Part shown: piece by piece, positions 1 to 5,698 of the stretch
How the letters are laid out: each line of letters begins with the position of its first letter
Numbering within the stretch: position 1 is the first letter of the stretch
Source of the DNA: Thalassospiraceae bacterium
GTDB lineage: Bacteria; Pseudomonadota; Alphaproteobacteria; Rhodospirillales; Magnetovibrionaceae
Length of the DNA: 5,698 bases
Assembly: GCA_030638205.1 (NCBI GenBank)
Contig: DAOWFB010000109.1
Span: 1 to 5,698 of the forward strand
Direction of reading: 5' to 3'
Notes under the pieces: model-generated
Told to the model about the DNA's origin: nothing
Databases searched by the model: none
The model's input: the letters and a program-made list of their open reading frames with translations, nothing else
Program-made: the position numbers and the translations under genes

Positions 1-1461
1 AAACACCAACTCTTCGGCAACCCGGCCACCAAACATCATGGCCAGCTTACTTTCAAGCTCAATCCGTGAATATGTATAACGATCACGTTCCGGCAAATTC
101 ATGGTCAAGCCCAAGGCACGGCCACGGGGTATAATGGTAACTTTGTGCAACGGATCACATTTCGGCATGAAAATACCAACCAATGCATGTCCGGCTTCGT
201 GGAACGCGGTTAGCTTCTTTTCTTCGGTGGTCATAACCATAGAGCGACGCTCGGTGCCCATCATGACCTTGTCTTTGGCGGACTCAAAATCAGATTGGGT
301 AACCACCCGCTTGCCGGTACGTGCCGCCAAAAGAGCTGCCTCGTTAACAAGGTTGGCAAGGTCAGCACCGGAAAAACCAGGCGTTCCACGGGCAATTGTG
401 CGGGCATCAACATCGGGTGCCAACGGCACTTTTATCATATGAACTTTTAGGATTTTTTCACGACCCAGAATATCGGGGTTGGGAACGGTAACCTGACGGT
501 CAAAACGACCGGGGCGCAACAGTGCCGGATCAAGAACATCGGGTCTGTTGGTGGCGGCAATAAGAATGACGCCTTCGTTGGATTCAAACCCATCCATTTC
601 CACCAACAACTGGTTTAGTGTCTGTTCGCGCTCATCATTACCGCCGCCAAGTCCGGCACCACGATGACGGCCAACCGCATCAATTTCATCTATGAATATT
701 ATGCAAGGCGCGTTCTTTTTACCCTGTTCAAACATATCGCGAACACGGCTGGCGCCAACGCCAACAAACATTTCAACAAAGTCCGAACCGGAAATTGTGA
801 AAAATGGAACATTGGCTTCGCCAGCAATGGCGCGGGCCAGCAATGTTTTACCGGTACCCGGAGGGCCCACCAACAACACGCCCTTGGGGATTTTTCCACC
901 AAGGCGTTGAAATTTTTGTGGGTCTTTTAAGAAATCGACTACTTCTTCTAGTTCTTGTTTGGCCTCATCAATGCCAGCAACATCTTCAAACGTTACCCGG
1001 CCCTGCTTTTCGGTCAGAAGCTTGGCCTTGGATTTGCCAAAGCCCATTGCCTTGCCGCTGGTACCCTGCATCTGGCGCATGAAAAATATCCATACCCCAA
1101 TAAGCAGCAACATGGGGAACCATGAAATAAGAATACCAAGGAACGAAGGTGAATCGTCATCGGACTGCATAGCCGAAATACGAATGCCCTTGCTCAACAG
1201 ATTGGGAACAAGCCCAGGATCGTTAGGAGCAAAAGTAGAAAAAGTGCGTCCATCGCTAAAGTGACCAGCAATATTGCTGCCGTTATTGACGGCCTTGATG
1301 GTTACATCACGAACTTCGCCGCTTTCAATTGCTGTCATGAATTCAGAATAAGCGAGTGGCGCTTGAGTGCTGCGCTGCTGGTTGCCCTGAAACAGGTTGA
1401 ACAACGCCATAAGCAAAAGACCGATGACAATCCAAAAAAGTATATTTCTGCTAAAATTCAC
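1..1461 (-). CDS. ftsH: ATP-dependent zinc metalloprotease FtsH, 3' end outside window
   Basis: Inner-membrane AAA+ protease that unfolds and degrades misfolded membrane proteins and selected soluble regulators. I translated 487 codons without a frameshift. Order of parts: TM1 at about residues 6-24, a periplasmic stretch to about 105, TM2 at about 108-127, then the AAA domain. The AAA domain has Walker A GPPGTGKT (199-206), pore motif MFVGVG (231-236), Walker B IIFIDE (254-259) and the second region of homology ending in arginine fingers R316 and R319. The protease motif HEAGH lies at 421-425, with E422 as the catalytic glutamate. The third zinc ligand, an Asp about 75 residues later, falls outside the window. 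Relatives are about 640 residues, so roughly 150 are missing. The start is GTG at 1461, preceded by AAGGA six bases upstream, and it gives the normal short cytoplasmic N-terminus before TM1. The gene lies downstream of tilS, as in many alphaproteobacteria. Identity is certain from the motifs. Confidence 0.98.
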   Translation of the reverse strand, partial: MNFSRNILFWIVIGLLLMALFNLFQGNQQRSTQAPLAYSEFMTAIESGEVRDVTIKAVNNGSNIAGHFSDGRTFSTFAPNDPGLVPNLLSKGIRISAMQSDDDSPSFLGILISWFPMLLLIGVWIFFMRQMQGTSGKAMGFGKSKAKLLTEKQGRVTFEDVAGIDEAKQELEEVVDFLKDPQKFQRLGGKIPKGVLLVGPPGTGKTLLARAIAGEANVPFFTISGSDFVEMFVGVGASRVRDMFEQGKKNAPCIIFIDEIDAVGRHRGAGLGGGNDEREQTLNQLLVEMDGFESNEGVILIAATNRPDVLDPALLRPGRFDRQVTVPNPDILGREKILKVHMIKVPLAPDVDARTIARGTPGFSGADLANLVNEAALLAARTGKRVVTQSDFESAKDKVMMGTERRSMVMTTEEKKLTAFHEAGHALVGIFMPKCDPLHKVTIIPRGRALGLTMNLPERDRYTYSRIELESKLAMMFGGRVAEELVF

Positions 1462-1467
1462 TGCTTT

Positions 1468-1472
1468 TCCTT
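1468..1472 (-). promoter_or_regulatory. Ribosome binding site fixing the GTG start of ftsH
   Basis: AAGGA on the minus strand lies six bases before the GTG at 1461. There is no ATG between this site and TM1 that would leave an intact N-terminus, because the first in-frame ATG is codon 18, inside TM1. The site therefore decides the GTG start. Confidence 0.75.
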
Positions 1473-1507
1473 AAAAAATTCTAATATGGCCATGCACGGC
1501 CTTTCCT

Positions 1508-1539
1508 GACATGTAAGCCAATTAAGCCCCGCCCACAAG
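1508..1539 (-). promoter_or_regulatory. Weak candidate heat-shock (sigma32-type) promoter for ftsH
   Basis: On the minus strand CTTG (1539-1536) is followed, at a spacing allowed for RpoH promoters, by TTACATGTC (1516-1508). This shares CAT-n-T with the -10 consensus CCCCATnTA. The AAA part of the -35 and most of the C-run of the -10 are missing, so the match is poor. It is listed because ftsH is a known heat-shock gene in several proteobacteria and this 93-base gap is the natural place for its promoter. No sigma70 pair of good quality was seen here. Confidence 0.2.
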
Positions 1540-1554
1540 GGATGGTGTGTGTTT

Positions 1555-2682
1555 TTATGGGGATTTTTGGCTTAAATGCTCATGTGTAACATTGTTAACC
1601 ATGCGGGAGGATGGTTTCCGCCTTGGTGGCTCGGGCCTAATGACCAAAAAGCCACCTTTTCTGGCGATCCGACAGCCTCCTAGAGTTCTAGAATTATCCC
1701 CTGTTTGCTGGGTGGCCCCACCTGCAAGCCAGTCAACAATTCTTGAAATCTTGTCAGGGCTTGGCGGGTAGTCAGTCTTTTTATTTTTTGGGCCGTAGCT
1801 GGCGATAAGCCGGGACAAAACCCTTCCCTTGATTTCTTTAGGCGTTGCAAAAAATTGGCAGGCATCAACCATTGCGCCAGAATTACCCTCATGGGTTACA
1901 TGGTTTTCAATAAATTTCTCGCTAGCGCGTTCAAGCTTTGTACGAAGCATGCGTGCGGCACTGGCGGCACCGACCAGACGGGCTGGATTAATTCCTTCAT
2001 GTAATTCCAATAGCGACAAAAGCCTGCGTGTGCGCACCCGCTCAAATTGGGTGTTGTTGTTTGATGGATCTTCTATCCATGGTTGGCTGCGCGCTTTAAG
2101 TGTATCTTTCAATCTCATCTTGGGAATAGATAGCAATGGACGGACAAGGGTGATGGCATTGTTGCAATCTAGCTTTCTTTCCTTGGCCATTGCGCCAAGT
2201 CCATCAAGGCCGCTTTTGTGGCGAAGTCGCATAAGAAATGTTTCTGCTTGGTCTTCCATATTGTGAGCAACAAAAAGATGTTTAATACCAACATCGACAC
2301 AAACATCGACCATCAGTTCGTATCTGGCATTGCGCGCACGGGCCTGCACAGCACTGGTTTGTGCCAAGTCGCTTTGCCACCTAACAATTTTATGATTAAT
2401 CGCTTTATTTTTTAACCATGCGCCTACCTGAGCAGCCTCGACGCTCGAATCATTTCTAAGGCCATGATCAACGGTAATTCCAAGCACGCTGCCACCCAGA
2501 GATTTTACCCAATCATCAAGCAACAATACCAATGCCATGCTATCGGAACCGCCGGAAACACCAACCGCAACGTGTGGTGGGTTTCCAGCCGCCAGAGAGC
2601 TCATAAGCAATGAAAACTCATCGCCGCTCAAAGGCCCACTCAAAGGATTATTGGCAGTAGAAGTATTAGGTGCGACAGACAT
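1555..2682 (-). CDS. tilS: tRNA(Ile)-lysidine synthetase TilS
   Basis: Uses ATP and lysine to convert C34 of the CAU-anticodon isoleucine tRNA to lysidine, so that the tRNA reads AUA and is charged with Ile. It is a cytosolic enzyme of 375 residues. The N-terminal PP-loop ATP-pyrophosphatase domain has SGGSDS at 43-48, ITVDHGLR at 69-76 and HNMEDQAET at 140-148. The latter is the family's HxxDDQxET motif, with Glu143 where Asp is more usual. WIEDPSNNN (202-210) followed by an Arg-rich FERVRTRR is typical of the family. The C-terminal part (about 230-375) is poorly conserved and shorter than in E. coli TilS (about 430 residues). The start is ATG at 2682, preceded by AAGGGAG seven bases upstream, a strong site. 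It begins 34 bases after the cpoB stop, so cotranscription with cpoB is likely, and it is followed by ftsH after 93 bases. Identity is firm. Confidence 0.96.
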   Translation of the reverse strand: MSVAPNTSTANNPLSGPLSGDEFSLLMSSLAAGNPPHVAVGVSGGSDSMALVLLLDDWVKSLGGSVLGITVDHGLRNDSSVEAAQVGAWLKNKAINHKIVRWQSDLAQTSAVQARARNARYELMVDVCVDVGIKHLFVAHNMEDQAETFLMRLRHKSGLDGLGAMAKERKLDCNNAITLVRPLLSIPKMRLKDTLKARSQPWIEDPSNNNTQFERVRTRRLLSLLELHEGINPARLVGAASAARMLRTKLERASEKFIENHVTHEGNSGAMVDACQFFATPKEIKGRVLSRLIASYGPKNKKTDYPPSPDKISRIVDWLAGGATQQTGDNSRTLGGCRIARKGGFLVIRPEPPRRKPSSRMVNNVTHEHLSQKSP

Positions 2683-2701
2683 AAAGGCGCTCCCTTGTTT
2701 G

Positions 2702-2731
2702 CTATTTACAGCCCAATTATTTACAGCCGAG
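2702..2731 (-). repeat. 15-bp tandem duplication across the cpoB stop codon
   Basis: Two adjacent 15-base units (2731-2717 and 2716-2702 on the minus strand) match at 12 of 15 positions, with GGCTGTAAATA identical in both. Read in the cpoB frame the first unit is Leu-Gly-Cys-Lys-stop (TAA). The second unit, in the same frame, is again Leu-Gly-Cys-Lys-stop (TAG). The second copy lies in the 34-base gap just before the tilS ribosome binding site. Confidence 0.85.
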
Positions 2732-3844
2732 TGCCTTGGTTTCGCGATTCAAGGTTTTTAAAACATTTGGTGAAATAGCAGAAAATTCCTTGCGCAGCTT
2801 TGAATATGCGGCGCAGGCCTCATCTTTTTTATCCATGTTTGACATGGACTTGCCTAATTTCAACAATGAATCGGCGGCCTTGACCCCAGCAGGTGCCGCT
2901 TGATAGGACTGCAAAAATGCTTGGGCTGAATCTAAAAACCGTTTTTGCACATAATAAGTTTCACCAAGCCAATAGCGGGCATTTTCAGCCAGTTTTTCGT
3001 CTTTGTGGACTGCAATAAATTCTTTCCACGCGGCCTCGGCCTCGGGATATTTTGCCCGACGTAAAAGATTGAACGAATGCTTGTACTGTTCATCAACACT
3101 TCCTTCGGGCAAATACATCAATGTTGGTGCCACAGGCTGAGGGGGCGCAATTGCTACATCCATAGATGCATTTGCATCAGCTGTCCCAGATTGCCCCAGA
3201 TCATCGCCAGGCTCATTATCTGTCTGGCCCATAATGTGATCCATTTTCTTTTTACCCATGGAACCAAGAACGCCTTTTTGCCCTGAAGGATTTGAGCTAT
3301 ATCCGGTTATTGGTGTGATTGCCTGACCCGAAGCTGGCCCCTGTTGATTAACCGACGCTGGGCCGGGGGCTGCGTTCAAGCGACTGGGCACGCCGCCATT
3401 TCCACCTTCAAGGCGGGAAAGGCGAAAATCAACATCACCAAAAATTGTATCAAGGCGGTTTTCGATTAAGCCAAAGCGGTGATCAATCCGCTCCATACCA
3501 TCGGTGGACAACCTTACTTCTTCTTCTAATTTTGAAATGCGAAACAAAATCCTATCTAACGCACCTGCGGGAAGGTCTTCTTCTTTGATAGTTGAAGTAA
3601 CGGTTGGGGCTACGCTTTCTGATTGCAAAACAGCGGGTAAAGATGGCGCGACAGCGGGTAAAGATGGCGCACCCAATGGCATGCGGCTTAATTGCTGATT
3701 AAGCGTTTGAATATCCCGCTCAAGACGTTCAAGCCTGTCGGAAACATAGCTTTGCCCAATTGGGCTAACTGCATCTTGTGCAATTGCCTGAGATGCAAAA
3801 GCAACTATTAAAAATGCAGACAAAAGCTTAATCGCGGTATTCAT
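2717..3844 (-). CDS. cpoB: CpoB/YbgF, periplasmic Tol-Pal-associated coiled-coil and TPR protein
   Basis: Periplasmic partner of the Tol-Pal machine. In E. coli, CpoB links outer-membrane constriction to septal peptidoglycan synthesis by PBP1B. The 375-residue product starts with a signal peptide (hydrophobic core about 5-21, likely cleavage after AIA at 20-22). A coiled-coil segment follows (about 34-54, resuming about 97-147, rich in RLERLERDI and SKLEEEV type heptads). Next is a Pro/Gly/Ser/Gln-rich linker (about 148-245) and a C-terminal TPR domain from about 252 (EQYKHSFNLLRRAKYPEAEAAW, NARYWLGETYYVQKRF) to the end. I chose ATG 3844 because it puts the signal peptide at the N-terminus and has AAGAG eight bases upstream. 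A longer TTG reading from 3904 and an ATG at 3868 run through a hairpin and add non-signal residues. It lies between pal and tilS, as expected. The linker lengths and the APSLPAV duplication look lineage-specific. Confidence 0.93.
   Translation of the reverse strand: MNTAIKLLSAFLIVAFASQAIAQDAVSPIGQSYVSDRLERLERDIQTLNQQLSRMPLGAPSLPAVAPSLPAVLQSESVAPTVTSTIKEEDLPAGALDRILFRISKLEEEVRLSTDGMERIDHRFGLIENRLDTIFGDVDFRLSRLEGGNGGVPSRLNAAPGPASVNQQGPASGQAITPITGYSSNPSGQKGVLGSMGKKKMDHIMGQTDNEPGDDLGQSGTADANASMDVAIAPPQPVAPTLMYLPEGSVDEQYKHSFNLLRRAKYPEAEAAWKEFIAVHKDEKLAENARYWLGETYYVQKRFLDSAQAFLQSYQAAPAGVKAADSLLKLGKSMSNMDKKDEACAAYSKLRKEFSAISPNVLKTLNRETKALGCK
3630..3671 (-). repeat. 21-bp tandem repeat in cpoB encoding APSLPAV twice
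   Basis: Two adjacent 21-base units (3630-3650 and 3651-3671) differ only at the last base of the plus-strand unit. The repeat is in frame and duplicates the heptapeptide APSLPAV at residues 59-65 and 66-72 of CpoB, in the Pro-rich spacer between the two predicted coiled-coil segments. Near identity at the DNA level points to a recent slippage duplication. Confidence 0.92.
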
Positions 3845-3868
3845 GTTAATTACTCTTAATAATAGCAT

Positions 3869-3899
3869 TGATTGCCCAATTAAAATGGCGGGGCAATCA
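3869..3899 (-). promoter_or_regulatory. Perfect 9-bp hairpin in the cpoB leader
   Basis: The arms 3869-3877 and 3891-3899 (TGATTGCCC and GGGCAATCA) pair perfectly around a 13-base loop. The stem ends 24 bases before the cpoB ATG, clear of the ribosome binding site. No T-run follows it in the direction of transcription, so it is not a standard terminator. It could be an RNA-stabilising or processing structure, or a protein-binding dyad. The function is unknown. Confidence 0.6.
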
Positions 3900-3920
3900 G
3901 GCAAAAATAGGGCAGTTCAG

Positions 3921-3976
3921 AAAAAACTTCGGGGCGTCCCACTTTTGGTCAATTAATAGACCGGGCAGGACGCCCC
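3921..3976 (-). terminator. Rho-independent-like terminator or attenuator between pal and cpoB
   Basis: In the direction of transcription, GGGGCGTCC (3976-3968) pairs perfectly with GGACGCCCC (3939-3931). An inner GGTC/GACC stem (3962-3959 with 3950-3947) lies inside the loop. Four bases after the outer stem comes a run of six T (3926-3921). The stem is GC-rich with a downstream T-run, so it should stop at least part of the transcription from pal. The four-base gap before the T-run and the split stem suggest a less than complete terminator. It lies 50 bases after the pal stop. Confidence 0.7.
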
Positions 3977-4026
3977 GTTGTTATTTATCCCTATGCGTTA
4001 CAAACAATGCAACGCCTAAGTAATGG

Positions 4027-4500
4027 TTATTTCACAACGCTTACAGCGCGGCGATTTTTTGCCCATGCTGCTTCGTTGGAGCCGGGATCTTCAGGGCGTT
4101 CCTTACCGTAAGAAACGGTCTGGACACGATCCTTGGAAACGCCAAGCACCATTAGATAGTCTGCGGCAGCTTGGGCACGACGTTCGCCGAGCGCCAAGTT
4201 GTATTCACGTGTTCCACGTTCATCGGCATGACCTTCAACGGTAATGCTAACGCCTTCGTTTGCGGCGAGCCATGCGGCCTGCTGCTGAAGTGTATAACGT
4301 GATTCAGGTGACAAGCTGTACTTGTCAAAATCAAAATGAACACGATCACCTACATTTACTGCAAGATCTTCTTGGCTGCCCGGTGCATAGCCACTATCGG
4401 CACTGCCGGCACCACCGGCACCACCTGCGCCCCCACCGGGAGCTGCACAAGCCGACAAAAGTCCGGCTACTGCAATTATACTTAATATTTTGAAACGCAT
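4027..4500 (-). CDS. pal: Peptidoglycan-associated lipoprotein Pal
   Basis: Outer-membrane lipoprotein that binds peptidoglycan and TolB and helps pull the outer membrane inward during division. The 157-residue precursor has a lipoprotein signal peptide with lipobox LSAC, so Cys18 becomes the acylated N-terminus. A Gly/Ala-rich linker follows at 22-32 (three GGA units with a 9-base period in the DNA). The OmpA-like domain spans about 50-157 with HFDFDK (55-60), EGHADERGTREYN (89-101), LGERRA (104-109) and NRRAV (149-153). D93 and R108 match the pair that binds diaminopimelate in this family. Length and motifs are normal for Pal. The start is ATG 4500, preceded by AGGAG six bases upstream, a strong site that fits an abundant protein. 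A sigma70-like promoter lies upstream at 4645-4673 and a terminator-like structure follows the gene, so pal may form its own transcript. Confidence 0.98.
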   Translation of the reverse strand: MRFKILSIIAVAGLLSACAAPGGGAGGAGGAGSADSGYAPGSQEDLAVNVGDRVHFDFDKYSLSPESRYTLQQQAAWLAANEGVSITVEGHADERGTREYNLALGERRAQAAADYLMVLGVSKDRVQTVSYGKERPEDPGSNEAAWAKNRRAVSVVK

Positions 4501-4644
4501 TTAATTCTCCTGTTCGCTGGAGCGTTTTGATCGAACCGCATGCCTATACTATAAAAATCCCTAAATCGAGCTTTTGGATCTGGCATCCGGTTTCGTTAAA
4601 AATTCTTGCTGACCCTTTAGACTTATTATTGTTTTTCGTACTGG

Positions 4645-4673
4645 ACTATATGCCATACACCCTTCTGTTTCAA
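4645..4673 (-). promoter_or_regulatory. Sigma70-like promoter for pal
   Basis: On the minus strand TTGAAA (4673-4668) and TATAGT (4650-4645) are separated by exactly 17 bases. Each hexamer matches the TTGACA/TATAAT consensus at five of six positions. Transcription would start near 4638, giving a leader of about 138 bases before the pal ATG. The -35 sits immediately next to the 23-bp tandem repeats. Confidence 0.65.
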
Positions 4674-4718
4674 GGGCTTCTGGGAGTTTGGGTATAGGGC
4701 TTCTGGTAGTTTGGGTAT
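4673..4718 (-). repeat. Two 23-bp tandem repeats directly upstream of the pal promoter
   Basis: The units 4673-4695 and 4696-4718 are adjacent and identical at 22 of 23 positions (one G/T difference at unit position 12 on the plus strand). On the minus strand each unit begins ATACCCAAACT and ends AGAAGCCCT. The period of 23 bases is close to two helical turns, and the pair covers about -35 to -80 relative to the predicted pal start, where activators commonly bind. Binding by a regulator is inference. A neutral slippage duplication is the simpler alternative. Confidence 0.9.
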
Positions 4719-4737
4719 ATAGTGCAAATTAACTGCA

Positions 4738-4774
4738 TAAATTATGGATAATCTGTTGATTTTTACATAATTTA
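4738..4774. repeat. AT-rich 9-bp inverted repeat downstream of tolB
   Basis: TAAATTATG (4738-4746) and CATAATTTA (4766-4774) are perfect inverted copies around a 19-base spacer. As RNA this would be a weak AT-rich stem, and no T-run follows on the minus strand, so a terminator is unlikely. In AT-rich DNA such a match can arise by chance. Confidence 0.4.
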
Positions 4775-4815
4775 CTGGATTTACCCTTATTTTTATTCAA
4801 TTTCTCACTGTTTTC

Positions 4816-5698
4816 TTATGGATTTAACGGTGACCATGCCGGATCGGATGCATCCACCGGAGACACCACCTCGCGTTCATTTTGTCCGGTTATGTCTATG
4901 GTGAACAGCCTAGTTCTACCGCCTCTTCCCTGTTTGTCGGCTGGTTCTTGGCGGAAATACATCAATACCCGACCATTGGGTGCCCATGTTGGGCCTTCAA
5001 CCCAATCACCCCGAGGCGTTGATTGGGCTAGTATTCGCTCTCCGCTACCATCGGTGCGCATAACGCCGATTGCGGTGCCGCCGCTAAATATACGGGTAAA
5101 GGCAATCCAGTCACCGCGCGGCGACCACACCGGCGTTGCATAACGCGCACGCTTGGGGCCAAAACTTATGCGTTTGGCCTTGCCGCCATTTGCATCTGTT
5201 ATATAAATCTGCTGCGCACCGCTGCGATCGGATTCAAAAGTAATTTTATTTCCATCGGGTGAATAGCTAGGCCCGGTATCAATTGATGAATGGGTGGTGA
5301 TTTGTTTTACCTTGCGGGTCGCCAAATCCATTGTGTAAATATCAGAGTTACCATCCTTGGCCATGCTCATAATTACACCCTTGCCATCGGGTGAAAAACG
5401 CGGCGCGAAGTTCATGGAAGGAAAATCGCCCAACCTTTCCTGCCTGCCGCTATCAATATTGAAAATATAAACACGGGGGATGCCGTTGTAATATGAAAGG
5501 TAGGTAATTTCTTGCAACGTCGGTGAGAACCTTGGGGTTAAAACAAGAACCGTTCCGTCCGTTAGGAAGCGGTGGTTTTCTCCATCTTGGTCCATCATCG
5601 CAAGACGGTTTACCCGTTTCGTTCTTGGGCCGGTTTCAGCAATGTAAACGATACGGGTGTCGAAATACCCATCTTCGCCGGTGACACGTTGATAAATT
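4816..5698 (-). CDS. tolB: Tol-Pal system protein TolB, 5' end outside window
   Basis: Periplasmic protein that binds Pal through its beta-propeller and TolA through its N-terminus, coupling the TolQRA motor to the outer membrane. The window holds the last 293 residues (reading frame from 5697). They begin IYQRVTGEDGYFDTRIVYIA, which is the junction between the N-terminal domain and the propeller. Five repeated propeller blades follow, recognisable by motifs of the PRFSP/SPDG type: LTPRFSP, FAPRFSPDG, GPSYSPDG, TPVWSPRGD and GPTWAPNG, with DPAWSPLNP at the end. About 150 N-terminal residues, including the signal peptide, lie beyond the right edge. An internal ATG at 5598 is not the start, because the conserved reading frame continues upstream of it without a stop. 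No frameshift was seen. pal follows after 315 bases, a long gap for two partners usually transcribed together. Confidence 0.97.
   Translation of the reverse strand, partial: IYQRVTGEDGYFDTRIVYIAETGPRTKRVNRLAMMDQDGENHRFLTDGTVLVLTPRFSPTLQEITYLSYYNGIPRVYIFNIDSGRQERLGDFPSMNFAPRFSPDGKGVIMSMAKDGNSDIYTMDLATRKVKQITTHSSIDTGPSYSPDGNKITFESDRSGAQQIYITDANGGKAKRISFGPKRARYATPVWSPRGDWIAFTRIFSGGTAIGVMRTDGSGERILAQSTPRGDWVEGPTWAPNGRVLMYFRQEPADKQGRGGRTRLFTIDITGQNEREVVSPVDASDPAWSPLNP

Larger units (their letters stand above)
4501..4815 (-). other. 315-base tolB-pal intergenic region and pal leader
   Basis: No convincing gene is seen here. From the tolB side it holds an AT-rich stretch with an inverted repeat (4738-4774), two 23-bp tandem repeats (4673-4718), a promoter (4645-4673) and a leader of about 138 bases to the pal ATG. 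The leader includes an imperfect 18-base dyad centred on GATC (4522-4539, outer arms GCG/CGC) close to the pal ribosome binding site (AGGAG, 4511-4507). No clear terminator follows tolB, so read-through from tolB into pal remains possible. Confidence 0.6.

Noticed and set aside
101..1264. Several plus-strand open frames of 70-113 codons opposite ftsH
   Set aside because: They lie wholly opposite an intact FtsH reading frame with all catalytic motifs, resemble no family I recognise, and lack convincing ribosome binding sites.
1829..2266. 145-codon plus-strand open frame opposite tilS
   Set aside because: It is antisense to conserved TilS sequence and has no recognisable domain. Its length is explained by codon bias of the real gene.
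3845..3904. Longer cpoB start (TTG at 3904 or ATG at 3868)
   Set aside because: Both add residues before a complete signal peptide and read through the leader hairpin. ATG 3844 has AAGAG at proper spacing.
3927..3955. TTGACC in the terminator loop as a -35 box for cpoB
   Set aside because: At 17-base spacing the downstream hexamer is AAGTTT, which does not resemble a -10 box.
4260..4493. His-rich plus-strand frame opposite the Gly/Ala linker of pal
   Set aside because: It is the antisense reading of the repetitive GGA-encoding triplets in pal, and low complexity explains it.
4561..4656. 31-codon minus-strand open frame in the pal leader (MAYSPVRK...)
   Set aside because: Its start codon lies upstream of the predicted transcription start, next to the -10 box; it has no good ribosome binding site spacing and no recognised similarity.
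4673..4718. CRISPR-like or mobile-element interpretation of the tandem repeats
   Set aside because: There are only two adjacent units without spacers, no cas genes or transposase nearby, and gene order on both sides is intact.
4675..4740. 22-codon minus-strand open frame running through the 23-bp repeats (MQLICTIYPNYQ...)
   Set aside because: It has no ribosome binding site, lies upstream of the pal promoter, and its coding appearance comes only from the repeat. It ends with TGA at the -35 box.

Overview
This is an ordinary chromosomal core region in which all genes lie on the minus strand. In transcription order (right to left) it reads tolB (5' end missing), pal, cpoB (ybgF), tilS and ftsH (3' end missing). 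The Tol-Pal cluster running into tilS and ftsH is the arrangement known from alphaproteobacteria, and the protein motifs fit (for example the TolB stretch FDTRIVY and TilS HNMEDQAETFLMRL). I infer an alphaproteobacterium. Base composition looks moderate to AT-leaning between genes (not counted), so it does not look like a high-GC genus, but I cannot name a genus.

Layout: 5698-4816 holds the C-terminal two thirds of TolB. 4815-4501 is a 315-base gap containing an AT-rich inverted repeat, two 23-bp tandem repeats and, directly abutting them, a good sigma70-like promoter for pal. 4500-4027 is pal. 4026-3845 is a structured gap with a terminator-like stem-loop and a second perfect hairpin, ahead of cpoB (3844-2717). 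After a 34-base gap comes tilS (2682-1555). A 92-93 base gap follows, and then ftsH, which starts with GTG at 1461 and runs off the window at codon 487.

How the genes work together: TolB (periplasmic beta-propeller), Pal (outer-membrane lipoprotein that binds peptidoglycan) and CpoB (periplasmic coiled-coil/TPR protein) belong to the envelope-constriction and outer-membrane-integrity system energised by TolQRA, whose genes would be expected to the right of the window. TilS makes lysidine at the wobble base of the CAU-anticodon isoleucine tRNA. FtsH is the inner-membrane AAA+ protease. The last two are essential housekeeping functions in most bacteria.

I found no mobile element, CRISPR array, tRNA, rRNA or unfamiliar protein system. 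The items worth a second look are regulatory or small-scale: the repeat-plus-promoter module before pal, the pal/cpoB intergenic hairpins, and two short tandem duplications in cpoB, one of which repeats the last four codons together with a stop codon. All plus-strand open frames overlap these genes and look like shadows.
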